Assembly: GCA_019424965.1 (NCBI GenBank)
Contig: JAHYYL010000021.1
Span: 33,510-41,586 of the forward strand
Origin: Collinsella sp.
GTDB taxonomy: Bacteria > Actinomycetota > Coriobacteriia > Coriobacteriales > Coriobacteriaceae
Direction: 5' to 3'
Length of the DNA: 8,077 nt
Position 1 is the stretch's first letter. Each line of letters opens with the position of its first letter. Position numbers and translations under genes: made by a program. The notes under the pieces are model-generated. The model had not been told where the DNA came from and made no database searches. It worked only from the letters and a program-made list of their open reading frames with translations. Of the stretch, positions 1 through 6,687 are shown one piece after another.

Positions 1-1
1 T

Positions 2-361
2 CTCAACGACGAGCTGTACCCTCAGGAAGATACGGCAAGCCACGCTTTCCGTATCTATCAGTCGACATATCTCGTCTGGGCTAACTATGAGATCGCCGGC
101 AATACCGAGCTCAACGTCTACGACACCGTCGGGGCAAACGAGATTGCAGCCATTACCCTTAATAAGATCGGCGCCCCGCTCACCAATTACCAAAAGGCCC
201 TGCTTGCGACAAGGTCAGATGTGCCCACCATCAATGTCGCCGGCTATCTCGGTGCCGACGGGCTGCGCTACGACTTGGAATCGAAAGACAGCCCCTACGC
301 CTCGACGATCGACAAGCTGCAGCGCATGCAATACCTCGAGTTCGCCAGCAAAGTTCAGTAA
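2..361 (+). CDS. C-terminal part of an LTA synthase/sulfatase-family membrane protein (5' end outside window)
   Basis: Only the last 119 codons are present; the frame is open from base 2 and ends at TAA 359-361. The segment reads like the C-terminal end of the lipoteichoic acid synthase / phosphoglycerol transferase (sulfatase-fold) family. It has a YLVWANYEI stretch (family form roughly 'FxIWANYDI') near residues 24-32, then a 'GAPLTNYQKALLATRSDVPTIN' type segment and the 'LQRMQYLEF' end. Family members sit in the membrane with N-terminal helices and an extracellular metal-dependent catalytic domain that transfers glycerol-phosphate units to cell-envelope polymers. The catalytic threonine and most metal ligands would lie upstream, outside the window, so activity and exact substrate cannot be judged. 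Another alkaline-phosphatase-superfamily envelope transferase is possible. No good terminator follows directly. Confidence 0.72.
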   Translation, partial: LNDELYPQEDTASHAFRIYQSTYLVWANYEIAGNTELNVYDTVGANEIAAITLNKIGAPLTNYQKALLATRSDVPTINVAGYLGADGLRYDLESKDSPYASTIDKLQRMQYLEFASKVQ

Positions 362-375
362 GCCCGCCCATTCGC

Positions 376-410
376 TTGGGCCCATCGTATTGCAAGCACG
401 CTCGGCCCAA
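376..410. other. Inverted repeat downstream of the LTA-synthase-like gene
   Basis: TTGGGCC at 376-382 is the perfect reverse complement of GGCCCAA at 404-410, with a 21-base loop. A smaller competing stem, GCCCA 366-370 with TGGGC 377-381, overlaps its left arm. No run of T follows either stem on the + strand, so this is not a convincing intrinsic terminator. It may be a 3'-end stabilising stem-loop or chance. Confidence 0.3.
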
Positions 411-421
411 ACGCATCGCAA

Positions 422-451
422 ATGACTCCCGCTCGCAAACGAGGGTACAAT
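422..451 (+). promoter_or_regulatory. Candidate sigma-70-type promoter for the Mrp gene
   Basis: TACAAT at 446-451 matches the -10 consensus at 5 of 6 bases. ATGACT at 422-427 matches -35 TTGACA at 4 of 6, with an 18-base spacer. The spacer holds a short perfect inverted repeat, CTCG-CAAA-CGAG (432-443). A second one, ACGAG (439-443) with CTCGT (456-460), brackets the -10 box, so a repressor site is conceivable. Transcription would start near base 458, about 50 bases before the ATG at 507. Assignment is by eye. Confidence 0.42.
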
Positions 452-470
452 GACGCTCGTGTCACATCGC

Positions 471-484
471 GGGGCCCCGGCCCC
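471..484 (+). other. GC-only hairpin in the mrp leader
   Basis: GGGGC (471-475) pairs with GCCCC (480-484) around a CCCG loop. It sits between the candidate promoter and the Shine-Dalgarno site AAAGGAG (494-500), about 10 bases upstream of the latter, and has no T-run after it. It is therefore a leader structure and not a terminator. It could affect translation initiation or RNA stability. Confidence 0.35.
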
Positions 485-506
485 AGCATATACAAAGGAG
501 TCATAC

Positions 507-1337
507 ATGGGTTGCGAACACGCACAGGCCGCCGGCGGACAAACGTCGCCGTCGCAATTTGAGGAGAACACGCTGTCCGAGGTCAAGCGCGTCATCGCCG
601 TGCTTTCCGGCAAGGGCGGTGTCGGCAAGTCATTTGTCACCGGTGCCATCGCCACCGAGCTTGCCCGTCACGGCCACAAGGTCGGCGTCCTCGATGCCGA
701 CATCACCGGTCCCTCTATCCCCAAGATGTTCGGTATGAGTGGACGCCACGTCCATGCCCTTGGCAACCTTATGCTGCCCGAAATCTCCGAGCACGGCGTC
801 AAGGTCATGAGCTCCAACCTGCTGCTCCAAAACGAGACCGACCCCGTCCTTTGGCGCGGTCCGGTCATCGCAGGCGCCATTAGACAGTTCTGGAGCGAGA
901 CCTCGTGGGGCCCCATCGACTACCTGCTGGTCGACATGCCTCCGGGAACAGGCGACGTCGCGCTCACCGTCTTCCAGTCGCTGCCGGTCGACGGCATCGT
1001 CATCGTCACGAGCCCGCAGGATCTGGTCTCGATGATCGTCGCCAAGGCGGTCAACATGGCCGAGAAGATGAACGTCCCCATTCTGGGCATTGTCGAGAAC
1101 ATGAGCTATATTGAGTGCCCCGACTGCGACAAGAAGATCGAGGTCTTTGGCAAGAGCAAGCTCCCCGAGGTCGCAGAGCGCTATAACCTCGACATCTTGG
1201 GCCAGCTTCCCATTAATCCGGCACTCGCCGAGGCCTGCGATAAGGGCGAGGTCGAGACCGCGCTGCCCGATGGCATGTTGCCCAAGGCAGTCTCTGCCGT
1301 CGAGGCTATTACCCCGCACGAGACCGACGAGGCCTAA
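507..1337 (+). CDS. mrp: Mrp/NBP35 (ApbC-like) Fe-S cluster carrier ATPase
   Basis: This 276-residue protein belongs to the Mrp/NBP35 branch of deviant-Walker P-loop NTPases. These cytoplasmic dimers bind a bridging [4Fe-4S] cluster and pass it to apo-proteins in an ATP-dependent way. Visible motifs are the deviant Walker A GKGGVGKS at 35-42 with the signature lysine, DADITGPSIPKMFG at 63-76 (switch I), LLVDMPPGTGD at 140-150 (Walker B/switch II), TSPQD at 168-172, and CPDC at 204-207, the CxxC that binds the shared cluster. The MIP18/DUF59-like N-terminal domain seen in longer Mrp proteins is absent; there is only a ~28-residue tail with C3 and H5. I chose ATG 507 because AAAGGAG (494-500) lies 6 bases upstream. 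An in-frame ATG at 450 overlaps the -10 box and lacks a ribosome site. The stop directly abuts the next gene's GTG, implying an operon with translational coupling. Confidence 0.93.
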   Translation: MGCEHAQAAGGQTSPSQFEENTLSEVKRVIAVLSGKGGVGKSFVTGAIATELARHGHKVGVLDADITGPSIPKMFGMSGRHVHALGNLMLPEISEHGVKVMSSNLLLQNETDPVLWRGPVIAGAIRQFWSETSWGPIDYLLVDMPPGTGDVALTVFQSLPVDGIVIVTSPQDLVSMIVAKAVNMAEKMNVPILGIVENMSYIECPDCDKKIEVFGKSKLPEVAERYNLDILGQLPINPALAEACDKGEVETALPDGMLPKAVSAVEAITPHETDEA

Positions 1338-2609
1338 GTGAACGCGAGCGCCCTCTATGACGTCTTGGTAATCGGCGGCGGGGCTTCAGGCCTCGCCGCC
1401 GCCATTACGGCCGCACGCGCTGGCAAAAGCGTCTGCATCGTTGAGCGCGATGTCGCCTGCGGCCTTAAACTCCTTGCGACCGGCAACGGCCGCTGCAATC
1501 TCTCAAACGAATCGATTGATCCTCGGCGGTACAACCATCCCGCTTTCGTCGAATCCGTCATGGGCCCCCGGCCCGAACAAGAGCTTATGGGCTTCTTCTC
1601 CTCGCTGGGCATCATGACGACCTCCGAGGAAGGTCGACTGTACCCACGCTCCCTCCGCGCCGAATCGGTGCGCGACGCGCTTCTCAACGTTTGTGATCGT
1701 CTGGGCGTCACCTTAATCTGCGGAGCCAACGTTGCCATGGCGCACAAAGCTCCCGAGGGCTGGACACTCCAAATAGACCGTCCCGCACGGGCGCTTAAGG
1801 CAAAAAAGCACGACGAACGAAAAACGGAGCTCCGCTCGCTTCGGAGGGCGCTCGCCGATACCCCGCGCAAAAACATGACCTTGCAGGCACATGCCGTAAT
1901 TATCGCCACGGGAGGCAACCCCGCCGGCATCGCCGAGACGTTTAGCCTCCCCCTAACGCCATCGCGCCCCGTTCTCTGCCCCGTGTCGGCATCGGTCTTC
2001 GGCGACCGGACTGCGCTCAAGACGCTGGATGGCCTACGCGTTCGCGCCCGCTTGACGCTCACCCGCAATCACGAGGATCTCTGGTGCGAAGACGGCGAGG
2101 TGCTGTTCCGGACCTTCGGCATCTCAGGTGTCGCCGCCTTCAACCTCTCCCGACGCATCCAGCACGGCGACACGATCCTGCTCGACGTTTTCCCCGACCT
2201 CTCCAAAGACAAGTTGCTCGACATGCTCAACCGACGCGTTGAGCTGCTCGGCCGCTTTTCGCCCCACGACCCCCGCTGGTTCGATGGTATGCTCGCTCCT
2301 CAACTCTCCCACGTCGTCTGTACAGCGTTCGAGCAGTGCCATCCAGGCTCCAACGATGTCATCCATCTGGTCTCCATCCTCAAGCACTTTAAACTGCTTG
2401 TCGAGGGAACGGCCGAGGAGCGCTCGGCACAGGTCATACGTGGCGGCATACCCATCGAGACCGTCTCGATACCCGGCCTTCGCGCGAACGGCGCAGCCTA
2501 TGCCCCGCTTTACGTCTGCGGCGAAGCGCTCGATATCGACGCCGATTGCGGAGGCTTTAACCTTGCGTGGGCCTGGATCTCGGGCATTCGCGCTGCAAGC
2601 AGCCTGTAG
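1338..2609 (+). CDS. HI0933/YhiN/BaiN-family FAD-dependent oxidoreductase
   Basis: This 423-residue flavoprotein begins with an FAD-binding Rossmann motif, GGGASG (13-18), ends the second strand with acidic E36, and follows with GLKLLATGNGRCNLSN (42-57), the hallmark of the HI0933/'aminoacetone oxidase' family. FGISG at 260-264 and CGGFNLAWAWISG (404-416) are further family signatures. The family includes YhiN and clostridial BaiN, a reported bile-acid intermediate reductase; substrates of most members are unknown. Two features are unusual: the stretch after IIATGG (188-193) goes to NPAGIAETFSLPL, so the usual 'GSTGDGY'-type segment is missing or shortened, and residues ~149-183 form a very basic, low-conservation loop. 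The GTG start (1338) abuts the mrp stop, and a weak GAGG (1329-1332) inside the mrp end is the only ribosome site, so expression probably depends on coupling to mrp. The family call is firm; the reaction is unknown. Confidence 0.87.
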   Translation: MNASALYDVLVIGGGASGLAAAITAARAGKSVCIVERDVACGLKLLATGNGRCNLSNESIDPRRYNHPAFVESVMGPRPEQELMGFFSSLGIMTTSEEGRLYPRSLRAESVRDALLNVCDRLGVTLICGANVAMAHKAPEGWTLQIDRPARALKAKKHDERKTELRSLRRALADTPRKNMTLQAHAVIIATGGNPAGIAETFSLPLTPSRPVLCPVSASVFGDRTALKTLDGLRVRARLTLTRNHEDLWCEDGEVLFRTFGISGVAAFNLSRRIQHGDTILLDVFPDLSKDKLLDMLNRRVELLGRFSPHDPRWFDGMLAPQLSHVVCTAFEQCHPGSNDVIHLVSILKHFKLLVEGTAEERSAQVIRGGIPIETVSIPGLRANGAAYAPLYVCGEALDIDADCGGFNLAWAWISGIRAASSL

Positions 2610-2619
2610 CCGCGCAGTC

Positions 2620-2625
2620 TATAAT
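2620..2625 (+). promoter_or_regulatory. Consensus -10 box (TATAAT) before the COG2509 gene
   Basis: A perfect TATAAT lies 10 bases after the preceding stop codon, in the 80-base gap before the next ATG. No good -35 hexamer is seen 16-18 bases upstream (AAGCAG at 2597-2602), so the promoter would be weak or need help. A transcript starting near 2632 would carry the hairpin at 2640-2663 almost at its 5' end. Confidence 0.4.
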
Positions 2626-2639
2626 CAAAAACGCATTCG

Positions 2640-2671
2640 GGCCGTCTGGGATACCGGACGGCCTCTTTCTT
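2640..2671 (+). terminator. Intrinsic terminator or attenuator hairpin between the two flavoprotein genes
   Basis: GGCCGTCTGG (2640-2649) pairs with CCGGACGGCC (2654-2663) over 10 positions (9 Watson-Crick plus one G-T wobble) around a GATA tetraloop. A T-rich tail, TCTTTCTT (2664-2671), follows. This fits termination of the mrp-HI0933 transcript. The tail is interrupted by C and the next gene's ribosome site (2678-2683) is only 7 bases further, so partial read-through into the downstream gene is possible. Confidence 0.68.
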
Positions 2672-2689
2672 GCCTCTAAGGAGACCTCG

Positions 2690-4330
2690 ATGATTGAAAT
2701 CACCCAAGTCAACGCGTCGCTCGATGAAGCCGGCGATGAAAATGCCTGTCTCATTGTTGGCAAGCGAGTCGCCAAGCGCGTCCTACGTTGCAAGGACTCC
2801 GAAATCAAGTCCATCGAGCTCCACCGCAAGTCAATCGACGCTCGCAAAAAACGAGACGTCCATTTTATCCTGGGCTTTCGTGTTGAGCTGACTAGTCCCC
2901 ACCTCGAGCGAGAAGCAGTCGACAGCGTTGTCGAGCGTGACCGCTCGCGCGTACGCGCGATAGAAGACGATGAGCCTTCATTCCCCTCCCCCACCTCCGA
3001 CGCACCTCAAGAACGCCCTGTCGTTGTCGGCGCCGGATGCGCCGGCCTTTTCGCTGCGCTTACGCTCGCCGAAGCAGGTCTTAAGCCCTTGCTCATCGAG
3101 CGCGGCGACCCGGCATTTCGCCGCTCGCAGGCGATCGACCTCTTTCTAAAGGAGCGCATCCTCGACCCCGAGAGCAATATCCAGTTTGGCCTGGGCGGCG
3201 CGGGAACCTTCTCGGACGGCAAACTCAATACGGGAACCAAAAATCCCGCCCATCGCCTTATCCTCGAAACCTTCGTCGAGGCGGGCGCGCCCCGCGATAT
3301 TCTATGGGATGCCAAGCCGCACATTGGCTCCGACATCCTTCCCACGGTTGTCACCGCTATATCCCAGCGCATCGAGCAGCTCGGAGGTGTCGTCCGTTAT
3401 CGAACGAAGCTCGTCGACATTCGCATCGACGCGTCTGGCGCCATCACCGGTATTGATGTCCAATCGTCCCAAGACGCCGCTTGCGAGCCAATCGAGACAA
3501 ATCACCTCATCCTCGCCTGCGGGCATTCTGCTCGCGATATTTTTGAGCTCCTTAAGGGCCACAACGTGGCCCTCGCACAAAAGACCTTTGCCATGGGCGT
3601 GCGCATCGAGCATCCACAGCGCGACATCGACCGTGCCCAATATGGCCCTTCGGCGGGGCACCCGGCACTCGGAGCAGCCCCCTACAAGCTTGTCGCCCAT
3701 CTTCCCAACGGCCGCAGCGTGTTCTCGTTTTGTATGTGCCCCGGCGGGCAGGTTGTCGCTGCCTCTTCCGAGCAGGGCCACCTGTGCGTCAACGGCGCCA
3801 GTCTCAATGCCCGCGACGGACACAACGCAAATGCCGCCCTGCTCGTTAACGTCACGCCAGAGGACCTTCCCGACGATGACCCGCTCGCCGGCATCGAGCT
3901 CCAGCGTGCCTGCGAGGCGGCCGCCTATCGCCTGGGCGGTTCCAACTGGAACGCACCGGCACAGCTCGTCGGAGATTTCCTCGCAGGACGCGCCAGCAAG
4001 GCGCCCGGAAAGGTAAAGCCCACCTATCCGCTCGGTGTGACCTGGACGGCAATTGACGAAGCCCTGCCGCAGCATATCGTCGAGTCGCTCCGCCTGGGAC
4101 TTCCCCTACTCGGAAAAAAGCTACGAGGCTACGACCGCCCCGATGCCGTTCTTACCGGCGTGGAGACTCGTTCGAGCTCACCGGTCACTGTCACCCGAGA
4201 CCGAACGTGCCATGCCGTGTCGACCCCGGGCCTCTACCCTTGCGGTGAGGGAGCTGGATATGCCGGCGGCATCATGAGCGCGGCCACCGACGGCATACGT
4301 TGTGCCGAAGCCCTGATCGCAGACCTCTAA
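2690..4330 (+). CDS. COG2509-type NAD(P)/FAD-dependent oxidoreductase
   Basis: A 546-residue protein of the widespread but uncharacterised COG2509 FAD-dependent dehydrogenase family, probably a cytoplasmic redox enzyme of unknown substrate. The N-terminal ~70 residues form the family's small leading domain, with the conserved KSIDARKKRDVHFILGF stretch (47-63). A charged linker (~75-108) follows. The FAD Rossmann motif is VVVGAGCAGLFAALTLAEAG (111-130), ending in E137, followed by ESNIQFGLGGAGTFSDGKLN (161-180) and AKPHIGSD (208-215). The C terminus has GLYPCGEGAGYAGGIMSAA (514-532), the second FAD-contact segment. Length and motif order are normal for the family. ATG 2690 is chosen because AAGGAG (2678-2683) lies 6 bases upstream; the frame is open back to 2567 but that overlaps the previous gene. 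It is separated from the upstream pair by a hairpin and probably has its own promoter. It is not closely related to the HI0933-type neighbour. Confidence 0.88.
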   Translation: MIEITQVNASLDEAGDENACLIVGKRVAKRVLRCKDSEIKSIELHRKSIDARKKRDVHFILGFRVELTSPHLEREAVDSVVERDRSRVRAIEDDEPSFPSPTSDAPQERPVVVGAGCAGLFAALTLAEAGLKPLLIERGDPAFRRSQAIDLFLKERILDPESNIQFGLGGAGTFSDGKLNTGTKNPAHRLILETFVEAGAPRDILWDAKPHIGSDILPTVVTAISQRIEQLGGVVRYRTKLVDIRIDASGAITGIDVQSSQDAACEPIETNHLILACGHSARDIFELLKGHNVALAQKTFAMGVRIEHPQRDIDRAQYGPSAGHPALGAAPYKLVAHLPNGRSVFSFCMCPGGQVVAASSEQGHLCVNGASLNARDGHNANAALLVNVTPEDLPDDDPLAGIELQRACEAAAYRLGGSNWNAPAQLVGDFLAGRASKAPGKVKPTYPLGVTWTAIDEALPQHIVESLRLGLPLLGKKLRGYDRPDAVLTGVETRSSSPVTVTRDRTCHAVSTPGLYPCGEGAGYAGGIMSAATDGIRCAEALIADL

Positions 4331-4356
4331 CGCACGAATTCCAGCGCGCAAAAGAC

Positions 4357-4392
4357 ACAGGCCCCAAGCTCCACAGGGAACTCGGGGCCTGT
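4357..4392. terminator. Bidirectional terminator shared by convergent genes
   Basis: ACAGGCCCC (4357-4365) is perfectly complementary to GGGGCCTGT (4384-4392). The inner part continues AAGCTCC / GGAACTC with two mismatches around an ACAG loop. On the - strand the stem is followed by GTCTTTT (4356 down to 4350), a fair T-tract, so it should end the uvrB transcript, whose stop is at 4396-4398. On the + strand the tail is weaker (ATTTCTT, 4398-4404) and lies at the uvrB 3' end. The position midway between two convergent stop codons supports a shared role. Confidence 0.72.
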
Positions 4393-4395
4393 TCG

Positions 4396-6636
4396 CTATT
4401 TCTTAAACCGTGCACCCTGGCGTTTTCTGCCCGATGCGAACGTGGAACCCTTGCGGGCCTGCGAACGTAAGCGCTCGATCGTCTCGTCCTCAGACGCACC
4501 CTCGAGCATCGCCCGAATCTGAACGACGGCATCGCGCAGGCGCGCCGCCTCCTCAAAGTCCATGGCGGCAGAAGCGTTACGCATATCCTCTTCCATGGTT
4601 TCGACGATCCGCACAAGCTCGTCATGCGGCAGTTCTTCCAACTGCTCCGCAAGTGTCTGCTCGGGCGCCACCGTTTCCGGCACGCCGCCCTCGCCCGACG
4701 CATCGGGCGTATAGAATGCGCCATGGCCAAGAGAGTCGCCCTTCGAGCGCCCCTTGGAACCCACGGTTTTTTCGGCCTCGGCAATAAAACTTGAGATGTC
4801 GTTGATGGCCTTGCGCACCGTCTTGGGCACAATGCCATGCTCTTCGTTATATGCCATCTGAATCTCGCGACGGTGCTGCGTCTCCTCGATGGCCTCTTTC
4901 ATCGAATCGGTCACAACGTCTGCATACATGATGACTTCGCCATCGGCGTTACGGGCCGCACGGCCAATCGTCTGAATCAGCGAACGGCGGTTGCGCAAGA
5001 AGCCTTCCTTATCGGCATCGAGAATTGCCACCAGTGAGACCTCGGGAAGATCCAAGCCCTCGCGAAGCAGGTTGATGCCAACGAGAACATCGATCTTGCC
5101 CTCGCGCAGCGTTCGCAAGATCTCGACACGGTCCATTGTCGCCGTATCAGAGTGCATGTAATTGACCTTAATGCCCGCGTCGAGCAGATGGTCGGTCAGG
5201 TCCTCGGCCATGCGCTTGGTCAACGTGGTCACCAGCACGCGCTCCTTGCGGGCAACGCGCTCGCGAATCTCGTCCTCAAGATCGTCAATCTGGCCTCGGA
5301 CCGGACGAACGTCGATCTTGGGATCGAGCAGACCGGTCGGACGAATAATCTGCTCAACGTCGTTCTGGCTAACCCGCAGCTCATAGTCGCCCGGCGTGGC
5401 CGAAACATAGATAAACTGGGGGATCCTTGCCTCAAACTCATCGAAACGAAGCGGGCGGTTATCGAGCGCCGAGGGCAGGCGAAAACCGTGTTCCACCAGC
5501 GTCACCTTACGCGAGCGGTCACCTTCGTGCATGCCGCGAATCTGCGGCACTGTCACATGGCTCTCATCGATGATGCAGAGCATATCCTTGGGAAAGTAAT
5601 CGATCAGGGTAAACGGCGGCTCGCCCGGCTTGCGACCGTCCAGATGACGCGAGTAGTTCTCGATGCCGTTGCAAAAGCCCATCGTCTCGAGCATCTCAAG
5701 ATCATAATCGGTGCGCTGCTGCAGACGCTGCGCCTCGAGCAACTTGTCGGTCGCCTTGAGCTCCGCCACGCGCTTCTCGCACTCTTCGCTGATCGATTTC
5801 AGAGCCGCCTTGACCTTCGGCTTCTCGGTCACGTAGTGCGATGCCGGCCATACGGGGATGGCCTCGTACTCACGCAGCATCTCACCGGTGACCTCATCGA
5901 TCTCGGCAATCAGCTCGACCTCGTCGCCAAAGAACTCAAACCGCAACGGATGCTCGGCATAAGGCGGATACACGTCGACAACATCGCCGCGCACGCGGAA
6001 CGTGCCGCGTGCCAGGTCATAGTCATTGCGATCATATTGAATGTCGATAAGTGCATGGATAAAGTCATCGCGCTCGAGCGGCACCTTCTTGTCGACGTTC
6101 GGGGCTAGGCCCGCATAGTCCTCAGGAGAGCCAATGCCATAGATACACGAGACCGATGCGACGACGATCACATCTCGTCGAGAGAGCAGTGATGCGGTCG
6201 CCTGATGGCGCAGCATCTCGACCTCTTCGTTAATCGATGAGTCTTTCTCGATATATGTATCACTTTGCGGCACATACGCCTCGGGCTGATAGTAGTCGTA
6301 GTACGAGACGAAGTAGACCACAGCGTTATTGGGAAAGAACTCTTTGAGCTCGCTCGCAAGCTGAGCGGCAAGCGTTTTATTCGGAGCCATGACCAGCGTC
6401 GGCTTTCCCAGGGCCTCAATAGTCTTTGCCATCGTGAAGGTCTTGCCCGAACCAGTCACGCCCAGCAAAACCTGATAGCGATCTCCGTCCCTCACGCCCT
6501 GCACAAGCGACTCAATGGCCTTGGGCTGGGAACCGGCAGGCTCATAGGGGGAAACGACTTCAAACGGCACCTCAGCGCCCTCAACGCCAAAGCGCTTAAG
6601 TTCACCACCAACGCGTTCTACTTCAAATTCCGCCAT
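4396..6636 (-). CDS. uvrB: Excinuclease ABC subunit B (UvrB), nucleotide excision repair helicase-like protein
   Basis: UvrB is loaded on damaged DNA by UvrA, verifies the lesion by threading its beta-hairpin between strands, and recruits UvrC. The 746-residue product has all key parts: SPYEPAGSQPKAI (29-41), Walker A GVTGSGKTF (59-67, K65), the damage-probing beta-hairpin with its aromatic cluster SYYDYYQPEAYVP (111-123), Walker B DESH (357-360), the helicase region with INLLREGLDLPEVSL, and a C-terminal UVR domain (~673-711) that contacts UvrC. It has a ~20-residue N-terminal extension before the usual start of homology and a basic tail after the UVR domain ending in KRQGARFKK. I place the start at 6636 because TAGGAG (6647-6642) lies 5 bases upstream; an in-frame ATG at 6657 would add 7 residues and has no ribosome site. 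It is last in a likely coaE-transglycosylase-uvrB operon, 51 bases after the transglycosylase stop. No convincing LexA box is seen. Confidence 0.97.
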   Translation of the reverse strand: MAEFEVERVGGELKRFGVEGAEVPFEVVSPYEPAGSQPKAIESLVQGVRDGDRYQVLLGVTGSGKTFTMAKTIEALGKPTLVMAPNKTLAAQLASELKEFFPNNAVVYFVSYYDYYQPEAYVPQSDTYIEKDSSINEEVEMLRHQATASLLSRRDVIVVASVSCIYGIGSPEDYAGLAPNVDKKVPLERDDFIHALIDIQYDRNDYDLARGTFRVRGDVVDVYPPYAEHPLRFEFFGDEVELIAEIDEVTGEMLREYEAIPVWPASHYVTEKPKVKAALKSISEECEKRVAELKATDKLLEAQRLQQRTDYDLEMLETMGFCNGIENYSRHLDGRKPGEPPFTLIDYFPKDMLCIIDESHVTVPQIRGMHEGDRSRKVTLVEHGFRLPSALDNRPLRFDEFEARIPQFIYVSATPGDYELRVSQNDVEQIIRPTGLLDPKIDVRPVRGQIDDLEDEIRERVARKERVLVTTLTKRMAEDLTDHLLDAGIKVNYMHSDTATMDRVEILRTLREGKIDVLVGINLLREGLDLPEVSLVAILDADKEGFLRNRRSLIQTIGRAARNADGEVIMYADVVTDSMKEAIEETQHRREIQMAYNEEHGIVPKTVRKAINDISSFIAEAEKTVGSKGRSKGDSLGHGAFYTPDASGEGGVPETVAPEQTLAEQLEELPHDELVRIVETMEEDMRNASAAMDFEEAARLRDAVVQIRAMLEGASEDETIERLRSQARKGSTFASGRKRQGARFKK

Positions 6637-6661
6637 GGATACTCCTAACTCATACATCTGC

Positions 6662-6667
6662 AGTATA
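6662..6667 (-). promoter_or_regulatory. Possible -10 box for uvrB
   Basis: On the - strand the 51-base gap before uvrB contains TATACT (6667 down to 6662), 5 of 6 to the -10 consensus. No -35 match of quality lies 16-18 bases upstream. If used, transcription would begin near 6655, giving a leader of about 20 bases that still includes the ribosome site. It would let uvrB be expressed apart from the upstream genes. Confidence 0.28.
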
Positions 6668-6687
6668 CGCAGGCGGTGGGCTTAGTC

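Noticed and set aside
450..506. Upstream start for Mrp at ATG 450
   Set aside because: It overlaps the -10 box and lacks a ribosome site, while ATG 507 has AAAGGAG at ideal spacing.
630..1319. A 229-codon - strand open frame opposite mrp
   Set aside because: It is antisense to a gene whose product has every family motif; the D/V/L/G-rich product shows no recognisable domain.
2567..2689. Upstream start for the COG2509 protein at 2567
   Set aside because: It would overlap the previous gene and run through the terminator hairpin; ATG 2690 has AAGGAG at 6 bases.
3186..4075. Long open frames on both strands within the COG2509 gene (3186-4016 + and 3302-4075 -)
   Set aside because: Both are shadows of the real frame, with low-complexity products and no recognisable motif.
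5152..6108. A 318-codon + strand open frame opposite uvrB
   Set aside because: It lies wholly antisense to a strongly conserved uvrB, has no good ribosome site, and its L/V/R/H-rich product mirrors the codon structure of the opposite strand. Long antisense frames are common in GC-rich genes.
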